A DNA stretch of 64,000 nt from JAPLJC01 sp963697965. GTDB lineage: Bacteria > Desulfobacterota > Desulfobaccia > Desulfobaccales > 0-14-0-80-60-11. The stretch covers positions 1,488,001-1,552,000 of the forward strand of contig OY969108.1 in NCBI GenBank assembly GCA_963697965.1. Direction: 5' to 3'. This document shows positions 32,580 to 41,914 of the stretch, in pieces (within the stretch, counting starts at the first letter, position 1; every line of letters starts with the position of its first letter). The notes under the pieces were generated by a model, which worked only from the letters and a program-made list of their open reading frames with translations, was not told the origin of the DNA and ran no database searches. Made by a program: the position numbers and the translations under genes.

Positions 32580-34157
32580 CTATATCTCCATCCGGAGCGA
32601 GCGCTTCACCCGAATGGCCGCGGCGCCCCCTACCGGGCAGACGTGTTCGCATTGGCCGCAGCCGATGCAGAGGTCCCGGTCCACCACCGGCAATTTGACC
32701 TTGACCCGCTCTCCAGTGGGGGTAATGGACTCTTGCTCCCGGAAAAAGATAGCCTTCTTGGGGGCAACCGGGCATTGCTCCTCGCATACCAGGCAATCGT
32801 TGGCCTCGGAGTAGGGGATGCAGCGGCTTTGGTCGATGAAGGCCATACCCAGGTCGGCGGCCTGCTTTTCCTTAAGGGGCAGGTGGGGGATGGCCCCCGT
32901 GGGGCAGACCTGGCCGCAGAGGTTGCAGGAATAACTGCAGTATCCCATCCGGGGGATCAGTCTAGGGGTATAAAATCCTTCCAGTCCCGCTTCCCATAAC
33001 ACCGGCTGGAGGCCGTTGGTGAGGCAGACCTTCAGGCACTGCCCGCAGCGGACGCAGCGGGAGAGGAACTCCCCTTCATTCTGGGCTCCCGGGGGGCGGA
33101 TGAGGAACTCGTCCGGCTGCCGGGCCAGGGAACCCAGGCGGATCATGGGCGCCAACACGGCTCCGGCCGCCACCGCGGTAAGCACCTGGCGCCGGCCCAG
33201 GTCCAGGGGCGCCCGGGGCGCCCGGGAGCGCATCGTGAAGCTTACCCGATTGTCCTTCTGACACTGGTCCAGGCAGCGGAGACAGAGCTGGCACTCGGCG
33301 TTCTCATGGCGTGACGGCTTCCCCGGGGCAAAGGCGCCCATCTTGCAGGTTGCGGTGCATTCGCCGCAATCGGGGCACAGGGCGGTGGGCCGCCGGCGCA
33401 GCCGGCTGAAGCGGGCCAGGAAACCGTACAGCGCTCCCAGGGGGCAGAGGGCCCGGCACCAGAAACGCTGATCCACCCTTTCTGCGGCCACCAGCAGCCC
33501 AAAGAGGGCCAGGGTGAGTGCAGGCAGCAGATAAACGAGGGGCTTAAAGGGGAGCACGGTGGCCTTTAAGAACCAGTAAACGGGTTCGCTGACGTAAGTG
33601 AAGGGCGGCCCCAGGTGATAGATGGCCAGGGAGGTGTGTTCCACCCCATAGCCGAAGGCCGGATAGAGGACGATGGCCAGGGTGCGGTAAAGCAGCGACA
33701 AGGGGTCGAAGAGCCCCACCAGGTTGACCGAGAGCAGGGCGCCGGCCAACAGGGACAGGAGCAGATAATATTTGGCCCGGCGCCAGCGGGCCGCCAGCCC
33801 CCGGTCGGGCCGGGGGCGGAACAGCAGCCGCCGGGCCCCGTCCAGGGTGGTCCCCATGGGGCAGACCCAGCCGCAGAAGAAACGCCCCAATAGCAGGGTC
33901 AGGGCCACGAAGGTTAGGGACCAGAAGAGTCCGGCCACCAAGGGGCTGAAGGTGAGAAGGTTCGCTGCCAGGATCAAGGGATCGAAGCGGAAGAACAGAT
34001 CCACCGGCCAGGCCAGGGTGGCCTGCCTCACAAATTCAGCCTTCAGAAACAGGAAGAAAAACAGGCCCAGAAAGATGATCTGAGAGAGGCGCCGCAGGGT
34101 CAGCCAGGCGCCGGAACTCAGCGAGAATTTTTTCATTTCCATATAAAAAAGACTCAT
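32580..34157 (-). CDS. Membrane polyferredoxin, NapH/RnfB-like 4Fe-4S protein
   Basis: 525 residues. The N-terminal half has about five transmembrane helices with two CxxxCP cluster motifs of the NapH/CcoG type (GRFFCGWVCPMGT and WCRALCPLGALYG). The middle and C-terminal parts carry further cluster sets: CPDCGECTATCKMGA, CQLCLRCLDQC, CVRCGQCLKVC, CNLCGQVCPTGAI, CLVCEEQCPV and CIGCGQCEHVCP. It should carry electrons between the membrane and a soluble partner. It follows a Tat-signal DUF362 gene by about 100 bases, suggesting one redox complex. The exact function is not known. Confidence 0.9.
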   Translation of the reverse strand: MSLFYMEMKKFSLSSGAWLTLRRLSQIIFLGLFFFLFLKAEFVRQATLAWPVDLFFRFDPLILAANLLTFSPLVAGLFWSLTFVALTLLLGRFFCGWVCPMGTTLDGARRLLFRPRPDRGLAARWRRAKYYLLLSLLAGALLSVNLVGLFDPLSLLYRTLAIVLYPAFGYGVEHTSLAIYHLGPPFTYVSEPVYWFLKATVLPFKPLVYLLPALTLALFGLLVAAERVDQRFWCRALCPLGALYGFLARFSRLRRRPTALCPDCGECTATCKMGAFAPGKPSRHENAECQLCLRCLDQCQKDNRVSFTMRSRAPRAPLDLGRRQVLTAVAAGAVLAPMIRLGSLARQPDEFLIRPPGAQNEGEFLSRCVRCGQCLKVCLTNGLQPVLWEAGLEGFYTPRLIPRMGYCSYSCNLCGQVCPTGAIPHLPLKEKQAADLGMAFIDQSRCIPYSEANDCLVCEEQCPVAPKKAIFFREQESITPTGERVKVKLPVVDRDLCIGCGQCEHVCPVGGAAAIRVKRSLRMEI

Positions 34158-34263
34158 TCCCGAGATGGATTTTCATTATTATAACCCGAACGCCGCGGCA
34201 CCGAGGATTTCAGACTCAGACTCGTTTTCCAGGCTGACTGCTGAAGCTGCCAGTGGCCAGCCC

Positions 34264-35184
34264 TTACGCCGACAGGACCTTGATCTTACTCAAGTCCATC
34301 TCTCCCCGGCCCCCCTGGTGGGACTTGACCACGTAGCCCAGGTCCTCGGGCTTTAAGCCGAAGAGGCCGGCGCCGTAGGCGTCCAGGGCCACCGGATCGG
34401 TCCCGGCGAACAGCAGGTTTTTCACCGCCACGTCCTCCGGGCTGCCGCCCTTGGGGCCGTTGCGCAGCATGATGCGGGTAGCGTCCAGGACGTGCAGGTC
34501 CGGGCGCAGGACCAGATTCATATCGGCGATGTTCTGGGCCAGGCCCACGTGAATGCGGCCCCGCCAGCCGCCGATGGCCCCCATCATATTCTTCAGGCAC
34601 ATGGTGACCCGGGCCTCGGAGTGCTGCTTGGCCACCGGGACATTGATGAAGCGGTCGGCCTCCAGGATGTCCTTATAGAAATACCATTTCTTCAAGGCCC
34701 GGGCCTTTTCGATGGTGAGCTCCACAAAACGCCGCTCGTCCACGAACTCCACCACCGCCCGGGGGTCCTTGATGGCCTCCACCGCGGCCTTGATCCCGGA
34801 AGACTCGTAAGACCTGCGGGCGTCGTCGCAGGTGTTGTCCAGGACCTTTACCTGCTTGGCCCCCGCCTCCAGACAAAGCTCCACCACCTGGCGCACCACC
34901 AAGGGATTGGTGTTGGCGCCCAGCTCCGGGGTCCGGTCCCAGGCCATGTTGGGCTTGACCACCACCACTTCCCCAGGGTTGACGAATTTTTTCATGCCCC
35001 CCAGGGCCTGAACGGCGTCCCCCACCAGCTGAGCGTAATTGGTGCCCTGGGCCTTTACCAGCAGGGGCTCGGGGGTCTGCGCGGGGGCCATGGCCCAAAC
35101 TTCCTCCGGCAACACCAGGCGGCGTCCGACCCCGGTCACCAGCCCCAAGGCCGCCATATATTTTAGAAAATCGCGGCGGTGCAT
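34264..35184 (-). CDS. DUF362 protein with Tat-type signal
   Basis: 306 residues. The start MHRRDFLKYMAALGLVTGVG has the RRDFLK twin-arginine motif and a hydrophobic stretch, so export in folded form is likely. The DUF362 body is recognisable: VVVKPNMAWDRTPELGANTNPLVVRQVVELCLEAGAKQVKVLDNT, FINVPVAKQHSEARVTMCLKNMMGAIGG and LDATRIMLRNGPKGG with LFAGTDPVALDAYG. These proteins often accompany 4Fe-4S ferredoxins; here the ferredoxin follows as a separate gene. The catalytic role is unknown. The TetR regulator is divergent, 70-130 bases away. Confidence 0.88.
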   Translation of the reverse strand: MHRRDFLKYMAALGLVTGVGRRLVLPEEVWAMAPAQTPEPLLVKAQGTNYAQLVGDAVQALGGMKKFVNPGEVVVVKPNMAWDRTPELGANTNPLVVRQVVELCLEAGAKQVKVLDNTCDDARRSYESSGIKAAVEAIKDPRAVVEFVDERRFVELTIEKARALKKWYFYKDILEADRFINVPVAKQHSEARVTMCLKNMMGAIGGWRGRIHVGLAQNIADMNLVLRPDLHVLDATRIMLRNGPKGGSPEDVAVKNLLFAGTDPVALDAYGAGLFGLKPEDLGYVVKSHQGGRGEMDLSKIKVLSA

Positions 35185-35252
35185 CTCAGCCTCCGGCTTT
35201 CCTCTAGATATTTTCTAGTCTAAACGGGGGTCGGCTGGTTTGCAAGTTTTTC

Positions 35253-35281
35253 TTGACAAAAGGGACGATGGCAATTATTAA
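35253..35281 (+). promoter_or_regulatory. Promoter of the TetR-efflux operon
   Basis: TTGACA (35253-35258), 17-base spacer and TATTAA (35276-35281), near consensus. It excludes the long in-frame start at 35253, which is the -35 box itself. Confidence 0.8.
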
Positions 35282-35315
35282 TGACCCAATAGTCAGTTTA
35301 ATGACCAGAAAGTCA
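35282..35315. promoter_or_regulatory. Two tandem TetR-type operators
   Basis: TGACCCAATAGTCA (35282-35295) and TGACCAGAAAGTCA (35302-35315), both TGAC-N6-GTCA palindromes with centres 20 bases apart, directly after the -10 box and over the first codons. The layout fits autorepression by the adjacent TetR protein. Confidence 0.7.
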
Positions 35316-35318
35316 TTT

Positions 35319-35978
35319 ATGCATCCCAGCCCCCAGCCTACTAAAAAGGAGATTGTCACCGAGTTCCGCACCCGGGAGATCCTGGCCGCGGCCCGCCGTT
35401 TGATGCAGAGCCGCGGGGTGGAGGCGGTGACCATGGAGGAGATCGCCGCCAGCGCCGGGGTGGCCAAGGGCACGGTCTATCTCTATTTTCCCGGCAAAGA
35501 TCAGTTGGTCCAGTCCCTCATCTCCCAGGTGGGGACAAATATCCTGGCCGATATCGAGGCCGTGGCCAGCGGCAGCGGCGCCCCCCTGGCGAAGGTCCAA
35601 AAAGTGGCCGCAGTGCTGTTGGATTACCTGATGCGGGAAAGGGACTTATTCCCGGTTTACGCCCGGGATTTGCTCCGGGGCGGCCGGGGAGCCGACCAGG
35701 GCTATTGGCTCCACATACAGCAAATGGAAGATAAATTCGTCACCCTGGTTAACCGGCTATTTGCCGAAGGCATCGAATCGGGACAGTTTATCCAGGCCAA
35801 CCCGCGGTTGCTCACTTTTATGCTGCGGGGCCTGGTGCGCGCCGTGGGATACTACCAGTTGACGGAAGGACAGGAAAAGGCGGTGAAAGAAGCCCTGCCG
35901 GTTCTGCTGACCCTGCTCTCCTCGGGTCTGATCCGGGAATCACTGGCAAAAAAAGCCGGAGAGGTGGCTGCGGTATGA
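35319..35978 (+). CDS. TetR-family repressor of the efflux operon
   Basis: About 219 residues from MHPSPQPTKKE; ATG 35301 is an alternative. The DNA-binding domain is typical: REILAAARRLMQSRGVEAVTMEEIAASAGVAKGTVYLYFPGKDQLV (about 18-63). The C-terminal ligand-binding half is unlike named subfamilies. There is no clear ribosome binding site, so the start is set by the promoter and operators upstream. Its stop overlaps the start of the TolC-like gene (ATGA), showing it is co-transcribed with the pump it is likely to control. Confidence 0.9.
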   Translation: MHPSPQPTKKEIVTEFRTREILAAARRLMQSRGVEAVTMEEIAASAGVAKGTVYLYFPGKDQLVQSLISQVGTNILADIEAVASGSGAPLAKVQKVAAVLLDYLMRERDLFPVYARDLLRGGRGADQGYWLHIQQMEDKFVTLVNRLFAEGIESGQFIQANPRLLTFMLRGLVRAVGYYQLTEGQEKAVKEALPVLLTLLSSGLIRESLAKKAGEVAAV

Positions 35979-37375
35979 AGCCAACAAGTCCCTGGCGCCA
36001 CTGGCGTCTGCTCCTGTTGGGAACGCTGACCTGGAGCCTGGCGATGGCGTCCCCTGGCATCGGGGCGGAGGCCCCGGCTCCGGCCCAGGCCCCGGCCCCG
36101 GCCTCCCTGGATCTGAAGGCGGCCCTGGCCCTGGCCTGGAAGGCCAACCCCAACCTGCGGGTGAGCCGGCTGCAAGCGCTGATCGCCGGTGAAGAAGTGG
36201 TGCGGGCCCGCTCCGGATTCCTGCCCACGCTCAAGTCGGAGGTGAGCCAGACCATCTACGATGACCAAATAAAGGAGAAACTTCCCGGGGGAACCATAGT
36301 GGGGTTTCCCTCCACCATCGTTTTTCCATCGACCAACCGCAATTTCTGGAGCAGCAAGACCTACATAGACCAGACCATCTTCGACTTTTGGCTCACTCCC
36401 TCTAAATATCAGGCCGCGGTGCTGGGCAAGACGGCCAGCAGGCTGGAAACCGCCAAGACCCGGGACGACCTCTTTCTGGGCGTGGCCAAGGGTTATTTCA
36501 GCACCCTGCAGGATCAGAAGCTGGAGGTGGTGGCCCGGGAGACGGTGGTGGATCTCAAGCGGCATCTCAAGATCGCCGAGGACGAATATCGCTACGGGTT
36601 AGTCACCTTCAATGACGTCCTCCAGGCGAAGGTCTCCCTGGCCGACGCCGAGCAAAATCTGCTAGTGGCCAAAACCGACACCATCAACAGCCGCGCCGCC
36701 TTCAACAAGCTCCTGGCCCTGCCGGTGTCGGCGCCTACGGCGCTGAAGGATGAAAAGTTGGAGACCCGGCCCTGGGGTCTGGAGGATGCCACCGAGGCGG
36801 CCTTGAAACAGCGGAGCGACCTCAAGGCCTCCAGCGAGCGCATCAGCCAGCAGGAAAAAGTGGTGACCCAGACCAGGGCCCAATATTTCCCGCGGATTTA
36901 CGCCCAGGCCGGCCAGACCTATCAACAGAACGAGTACCTCCTCCATGATAATTCGTGGTTCGGCATCTTCGGCATGCAGTGGACCCTGTTCTCCGGTCTC
37001 GATACCAAAGCCCAGGTGGCCCAGGCCAAACTGGGGGTGACCCAACTTCAGGAGCAGCACAAGGACCTGGACGAGCAGGTGCGCCTGGACGTGCAGAATG
37101 CCTACCTCAAGGTAAAGGAGACCGCCGACCGCATCCTGACGGAGCAAGAGGCCGTGACCCAGGCGGAAGAAAACAGGCGCCTCAACGAGGAGCGCTACAA
37201 AGAGCAGGTGGGCACCGCCACCGACGTCATCGACGCCGAGACCCTGCTCACCCGGACCCGGGTCAACTACTGGTCCGCCCTTTACGACCATCAGATGGCC
37301 AAGGCCGAGCTGCTTTGGGCCATGGGGGCCATTAACACCCTGATGTCCCAGGAGGAATCCCAGAGTGCTCCGTAA
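35975..37375 (+). CDS. TolC-family outer-membrane efflux protein
   Basis: 466 residues with a signal peptide (RLLLLGTLTWSLAMASPGIGA), then a Pro/Ala linker and two OEP repeats of long coiled coils (LDLKAALALAWKANPNLRVSRLQALIAGEEVVRARSGFLP; and TQLQEQHKDLDEQVRLDVQNAYLKVKETADRILT with VGTATDVIDAETLLTRTRVNYWSALYDHQMAKAELLWAMG). It forms the trimeric outer-membrane channel. It overlaps the TetR gene by four bases and the next gene by 11 bases. Substrates are unknown. Confidence 0.93.
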   Translation: MKPTSPWRHWRLLLLGTLTWSLAMASPGIGAEAPAPAQAPAPASLDLKAALALAWKANPNLRVSRLQALIAGEEVVRARSGFLPTLKSEVSQTIYDDQIKEKLPGGTIVGFPSTIVFPSTNRNFWSSKTYIDQTIFDFWLTPSKYQAAVLGKTASRLETAKTRDDLFLGVAKGYFSTLQDQKLEVVARETVVDLKRHLKIAEDEYRYGLVTFNDVLQAKVSLADAEQNLLVAKTDTINSRAAFNKLLALPVSAPTALKDEKLETRPWGLEDATEAALKQRSDLKASSERISQQEKVVTQTRAQYFPRIYAQAGQTYQQNEYLLHDNSWFGIFGMQWTLFSGLDTKAQVAQAKLGVTQLQEQHKDLDEQVRLDVQNAYLKVKETADRILTEQEAVTQAEENRRLNEERYKEQVGTATDVIDAETLLTRTRVNYWSALYDHQMAKAELLWAMGAINTLMSQEESQSAP

Positions 37376-38408
37376 ACCACTGGTCCGGGTGGGCGTCATC
37401 GTGCTGGTGCTCTTGATGATAGGGGCCGGCGTCGGCTACTGGTATTACCTGCATGTCTTTGTTTACACCGATGACGCCTACGTGGACGGCTATGTCGGCA
37501 TGGCCGCCTCCCGCATACCGGGCCGGGTAGCCAAGGTGTTGGTGAATGATAATGATTTTGTCGAGCCCGGCCATCTCCTCTTGACCCTGGAGCCCCAGGA
37601 TTTTGAAGCGGCGATGGCCCAGGCCGAGGGCAACCTGGGCCGCTTGCGCCAGGATCTGGCCCAGGATTATGTCAAGGTCTCCACCTCCCGGGCCAAAATC
37701 GCTGAAGCAGAGGCCAATTTCCATCTGGCCGGCACCGACCAGGCCCGTTATTCGGCCCTATACGAGCGCCACACCATTGCCAAGCAGACGCTCGACAATG
37801 TGAATACCCGCTACCTGGTGAACCAGGCCCTGGTGGACCGGTACCGGCGGGAAATGCAAGAGGCCCTGGCCGCCATCGGCGGCTCCACCGGCATCCCCAT
37901 GGAAGAGCAGCCGGCCATCAAGGAAGCCAAGGCGCGGCTGGAACAGGCCAAGCTCAATCTGGGGTATACCAGGATAACCGCCAAGATTTCCGGCTATGTC
38001 ACGAAAAGGCAGGTGGAGGTGGGCAACTGGGTGCAGCCGGGACAACCCTTAATGATAGTGGTGCCCCTTAAATATCCCCAGCTCTGGATCCAGGCAAACT
38101 ACAAGGAAACGCAGCTTACCAACGTGTATATCGGCCAGCCAGCGGAGGTGGATGTGGACACCTATCCCGGGGTCAAGTTCAAGGGTAGGGTGGACTCCAT
38201 CATGTCCGGCACGGGCTCGGCCTTTTCCCTCCTGCCCCCGGAAAATGCCACGGGCAACTGGGTGAAGGTGGTGCAGCGCATTCCCGTCAAGATCGTGTTG
38301 CTGCCGCCCATCCCCGAAAACCGGCCATTGCGCCTGGGCATGTCCACCGAGGTCACCATCGATACCCGGAAGCACACCGGGCCCCGGCTCTTACCGGCAA
38401 CACGGTAA
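37365..38408 (+). CDS. emrA: EmrA/HlyD-type membrane fusion protein
   Basis: 347 residues starting at GTG with AGGAGG nine bases upstream. One N-terminal transmembrane helix (VGVIVLVLLMIGAGVGYWYYL), the motif VYTDDAYVDGYVG typical of EmrA, a lipoyl half VAKVLVNDNDFVEPGHLLLTLEP, a coiled-coil hairpin (about 85-180), the second lipoyl half ITAKISGYVTKRQVEVGNWVQPGQPLM, and the beta-barrel WIQANYKETQLTNVYIGQPAEVDVDTYPG. It bridges the DHA2-type pump to the TolC channel. It overlaps the TolC gene. Confidence 0.93.
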   Translation: MLRKPLVRVGVIVLVLLMIGAGVGYWYYLHVFVYTDDAYVDGYVGMAASRIPGRVAKVLVNDNDFVEPGHLLLTLEPQDFEAAMAQAEGNLGRLRQDLAQDYVKVSTSRAKIAEAEANFHLAGTDQARYSALYERHTIAKQTLDNVNTRYLVNQALVDRYRREMQEALAAIGGSTGIPMEEQPAIKEAKARLEQAKLNLGYTRITAKISGYVTKRQVEVGNWVQPGQPLMIVVPLKYPQLWIQANYKETQLTNVYIGQPAEVDVDTYPGVKFKGRVDSIMSGTGSAFSLLPPENATGNWVKVVQRIPVKIVLLPPIPENRPLRLGMSTEVTIDTRKHTGPRLLPATR

Positions 38409-38560
38409 GAGTGCCGGGTGGCAGTTTTTTGGCTCGATTTGGGAGACGGTGCCTGGCCGCTTCCAGATCAAACCGGATCCCAAGCATATCAGCCTGGAAA
38501 CCTCTATCTCCTGGTTAACCAAGGATTTTCTCAGGCTATTCTTAGCGGTTTGGGGATCTC

Positions 38561-40135
38561 ATGAACCGGGAGAGCACTCCCTATACACCACAGGTGAACA
38601 AATGGCTGATTGCGATCGCGGTGATGCCCGGCACCTTCATGGAGCTGATCGACACCACGGTGGTGAATGTGGCTTTGCCGCACATCGCCGGCAGCCTGTC
38701 GGCCGGGGTGGACGAGTCCACCTGGGTGCTGACCTCCTACCTGGTGTCCAACGCCATAATGATGCCCCTGGCCGCCTGGCTCGCCGGTACAGTCGGACGC
38801 AAGCGCTTGCTGATGGTGTGCCTGGTCGTTTTTACCATCAGTTCGATGGCTTGCGGCGCCGCCCCCACCCTGGGGAGCCTGATCTTCTTCCGGGTCGTTC
38901 AAGGTGCCGGAGGCGGAGCCCTGCAACCCCTTTCCCAGGCCATTCTCTTCGAATCCTTTGCCGTGGAGGAGCGGGGCATGGCTATGGCGGTTTACGGCGT
39001 CGGCGCCATTGTCGCTCCCATTGTCGGCCCTTTGCTGGGTGGCTGGATCACCGACAACCTGAATTGGCGCTGGGCCTTTTACATTAATTTTCCCGTCGGC
39101 ATTTTGGCCCTGATTACGACTACGATGTTTATCTTCGACCCCGATTATCTCCGGGCTCGAAAGAGTGGCAGAATGGACTTCCTGGGGGTGGGCCTCCTGG
39201 TCGTCGGGATCGGCGCCTTACAGATCGTGCTGGACAAAGGGGAACGGGATGATTGGTTTTCCTCAGACTTTATCGTGCGTCTGTCCGTCGTCGCCCTGGT
39301 GGCGCTGGTTGCCCTGGTTTATTGGGAATTGAAGAGCAAACGCCCTTTTGTGGACTTGCGCCTTTTCAAAGACCGGAATTTCGCCAGCGGCGTGACGGTT
39401 TTTTTCTTTTTCCGGTTTGTGCTCTACGGCAGCATGGTGCTGCTGCCTCTATTTTTGCAGACCCTGATGGGATACAACGCCACCCTGGCCGGTGAAATCA
39501 TGGCCTGGGGCGGGGTGAGCGCCATGATAATGATGCCGATGACGGGCCGATTGTGCAACCAGGTGGACAACCGCTGGCTCTCGATTTTTGGCCTGTTGAT
39601 CGGCGCCTGGGCCACCTACCTGATGAGCCTGTTCAATATCGAGATCGGGTATGCGACCGCGCTGTGGCCCCGGCTCCTGCAGGGCCTGGGCATAGGCGTG
39701 ACCTTCGTGGCCCTTACCAATCTTACCATGGGCCATATCTCCCGGGAAAAAATGGGTAATGCCACCGGCATCTATAACCTGCTCCGCAACCTGGGGGGGT
39801 CATTCGGGATCGCGGTGACTACCACGCTGCTCGCCCGGCGGGCCCAGTTTCACCAGAGCCGGTTGGTGGAGCACGTCATCCCCGGGTCTCTACCCTTCAG
39901 CGCCTGGCAGCATCGTATTGCCGAAATCTTGCCCGGCCTGGGGCCGCACTGGAATTACTGGGAAGCCCCCCGGGCCATGGCCACCCTCTATACCCAGGTG
40001 CAGGTGCAGGCCATGACGCTGTCTTTTGGCGACGGCTACTGGTTCTTCACAGTCTTATTTTTGCTGCTGGTTCCCCTGGTGTTCATGATGCGGCAGCGAG
40101 AAATGCCCCCAGAGGAAATTACTAAAGGCGGATGA
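38561..40135 (+). CDS. emrB: EmrB/QacA-type (DHA2) drug exporter, copy 1
   Basis: 524 residues, 14 transmembrane helices. DHA2 marks: LIAIAVMPGTFMELIDTTVVNVALPHIAGSL, TWVLTSYLVSNAIMMPLAAWLAGTVGRKRLL (motif A) and GAIVAPIVGPLLGGWITDNLNWRWAFYINFPVG (motif C). It works with the EmrA- and TolC-like proteins to push hydrophobic compounds or drugs out. It lies 150 bases after emrA. A close homologue follows at once, which is unusual for an emrAB operon. Confidence 0.93.
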   Translation: MNRESTPYTPQVNKWLIAIAVMPGTFMELIDTTVVNVALPHIAGSLSAGVDESTWVLTSYLVSNAIMMPLAAWLAGTVGRKRLLMVCLVVFTISSMACGAAPTLGSLIFFRVVQGAGGGALQPLSQAILFESFAVEERGMAMAVYGVGAIVAPIVGPLLGGWITDNLNWRWAFYINFPVGILALITTTMFIFDPDYLRARKSGRMDFLGVGLLVVGIGALQIVLDKGERDDWFSSDFIVRLSVVALVALVALVYWELKSKRPFVDLRLFKDRNFASGVTVFFFFRFVLYGSMVLLPLFLQTLMGYNATLAGEIMAWGGVSAMIMMPMTGRLCNQVDNRWLSIFGLLIGAWATYLMSLFNIEIGYATALWPRLLQGLGIGVTFVALTNLTMGHISREKMGNATGIYNLLRNLGGSFGIAVTTTLLARRAQFHQSRLVEHVIPGSLPFSAWQHRIAEILPGLGPHWNYWEAPRAMATLYTQVQVQAMTLSFGDGYWFFTVLFLLLVPLVFMMRQREMPPEEITKGG

Positions 40136-40178
40136 TGGAAGCGGTCCTCCCCCCCAAAGTCGCGAGGTCAACAAATGG

Positions 40179-41723
40179 GTGATCACCATTGCGGTGATGG
40201 CCGGCACCTTTATGGAGATTGTGGACACCACGGTGGTGAACGTGGCCCTGCCCCACATCGCCGGCAGCCTGGCCGCTTCCACCGATGAAACCACCTGGGT
40301 GCTCACTGCCTACCTGGTCTCCAATGCCATCATCCTGCCCATCACCGGCTGGCTTTCCGCCCGGTTCGGGCGCAAGCGTTTTTTGCTCTTCTGCCTGATC
40401 CTGTTCACCGTCAGTTCCATGTTGTGCGGCGCGGCCACCAGCCTGCAGGAACTCATCGTCTTCCGCATCATTCAGGGCCTCGGCGGCGGCGCCTTGCAGC
40501 CCATCTCCCAGGCCATCCTGCTGGAGACCTTTCCGGTAGAGGAACGGGGCATGGCCATGGCGCTTTGGGGCATCGGGGTGATCATCGCCCCCATCGTCGG
40601 TCCGGTCATGGGCGGTTGGGTGACCGACAACCTCACCTGGCGCTGGGCCTTTTATATCAACATGCCCATCGGCATTATCTCGGTGCTGCTCACCTGGATG
40701 TTCATCTTCGACCCGGAATATCTCCGGCGCAAGCGGGCCGGCGGTATCGACTACTGGGGTCTGGGACTCCTGGCGCTAGGGCTGGCCGCCCTGCAGGTGG
40801 TCCTGGACAAGGGCGAACGGGATGACTGGTTCTCCTCGGCCTTCATCACCCGCCTGGCCATCATCTCGGTTGTTGCCCTGATTGCCCTGATCTGGCGAGA
40901 ATTGAAGACCGAGCATCCCGTGGTGGACCTGCGCCTTTTTAAGGAACGGAATTACGCCTCCGGGGTGACCATCATGTTCTTCTTCGGCTTCGTCCTTTAC
41001 GGCACCATCATGCTCCTGCCCCTGTTTCTCCAGACCCTGATGGGCTATGACGCCACCCTGGCCGGCTGGGCCCTGGCCTTCGGCGGCATCGGCTCCATCT
41101 TGATCATGCCGGTGGTGGGCCGCCTCACCACCGTCGTGGACAGCCGCATCCTGGTCTTCGTGGGACTGGTGATCAACGCCTTTGCCGTCTATCTCATGGG
41201 CCAATATAATACCCAGATCAGTTTCACCGCCGCCTGGTGGCCCCGGTTCATCCAGGGCTTCGGCCTGGGCTGCACCTTCGTGTCCCTCACCACCCTCACC
41301 ATGTCCCGCATCTCCCAGGTGAAGATGGGCAACGCCACCGGCATCTTCAACCTGATGCGCAACCTGGGCGGCTCCTTCGGCATCGCCACCGCTACCACCC
41401 TGCTTACCCGCCGCAGCCAGTTCCATCAGAGCCGTCTGGTGGAGCACCTCACCCCGCTGTCGCAGCCTTTCCTCGACTGGCAGCACCGCCTGGGGCAGCT
41501 CCTACCCGGCCTGGGGCCCAACTGGCATTGGTGGAACGCCCCCCAGGCCATGGGCGGCCTCTACCAGGAGGTCCAGCGTCAGGCCCAAATGCTGGCCTAC
41601 TGCGACGATTACCATTTCTTCACCATCGTCTTTCTGCTGCTCCTGCCTTTGGTCTTTCTCATGCGCCGTCTCCCCCGCTCCGCCCCGGCCGCCTCCGAAC
41701 CCGGAGTGGAGGCCATGCCTTAG
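40179..41723 (+). CDS. EmrB/QacA-type exporter, copy 2, with apparent 5' frameshift
   Basis: 514 residues from the first in-frame start (GTG), but homology to copy 1 extends further upstream: codons from about 40152 read QSREVNKW ahead of VITIAVMAGTFMEIVD. The natural start is the ATGATG at 40132-40137, overlapping the copy-1 stop, in a frame that differs by one base; the switch lies in a run of seven C (40149-40155). With eight C the whole gene would be continuous. This is either a sequence error or a slipping contingency tract. The rest is intact, including motifs A and C and 14 helices, and strongly resembles copy 1. Confidence 0.88.
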   Translation: MITIAVMAGTFMEIVDTTVVNVALPHIAGSLAASTDETTWVLTAYLVSNAIILPITGWLSARFGRKRFLLFCLILFTVSSMLCGAATSLQELIVFRIIQGLGGGALQPISQAILLETFPVEERGMAMALWGIGVIIAPIVGPVMGGWVTDNLTWRWAFYINMPIGIISVLLTWMFIFDPEYLRRKRAGGIDYWGLGLLALGLAALQVVLDKGERDDWFSSAFITRLAIISVVALIALIWRELKTEHPVVDLRLFKERNYASGVTIMFFFGFVLYGTIMLLPLFLQTLMGYDATLAGWALAFGGIGSILIMPVVGRLTTVVDSRILVFVGLVINAFAVYLMGQYNTQISFTAAWWPRFIQGFGLGCTFVSLTTLTMSRISQVKMGNATGIFNLMRNLGGSFGIATATTLLTRRSQFHQSRLVEHLTPLSQPFLDWQHRLGQLLPGLGPNWHWWNAPQAMGGLYQEVQRQAQMLAYCDDYHFFTIVFLLLLPLVFLMRRLPRSAPAASEPGVEAMP

Positions 41724-41914
41724 CACCAGCGGCCGCCAGCTTCCCGGCAGTTAGCCACGGGTCCGCGGTTGCAAGCCAATGTCTTGGCTGGCGAAATCAT
41801 GAGCCAGTTTGGAATATCTGGCGGCTAGAAGATTAATCTGATATGAGTTTCTGGAAGATCGTGATTTAGCACCGCGGCCAGGAGCGAGCGCGGTTAACTG
41901 CGGAAGGATAATAG

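Noticed and set aside
35253..35318. Longer start of the TetR gene at TTG 35253
   Set aside because: That TTG is the -35 box of the promoter, so it cannot be in the mRNA.
38449..39087. 212-residue frame overlapping emrB copy 1
   Set aside because: Different frame of a clear membrane transporter; the sequence is Arg/Gly/His-rich and has no family features.
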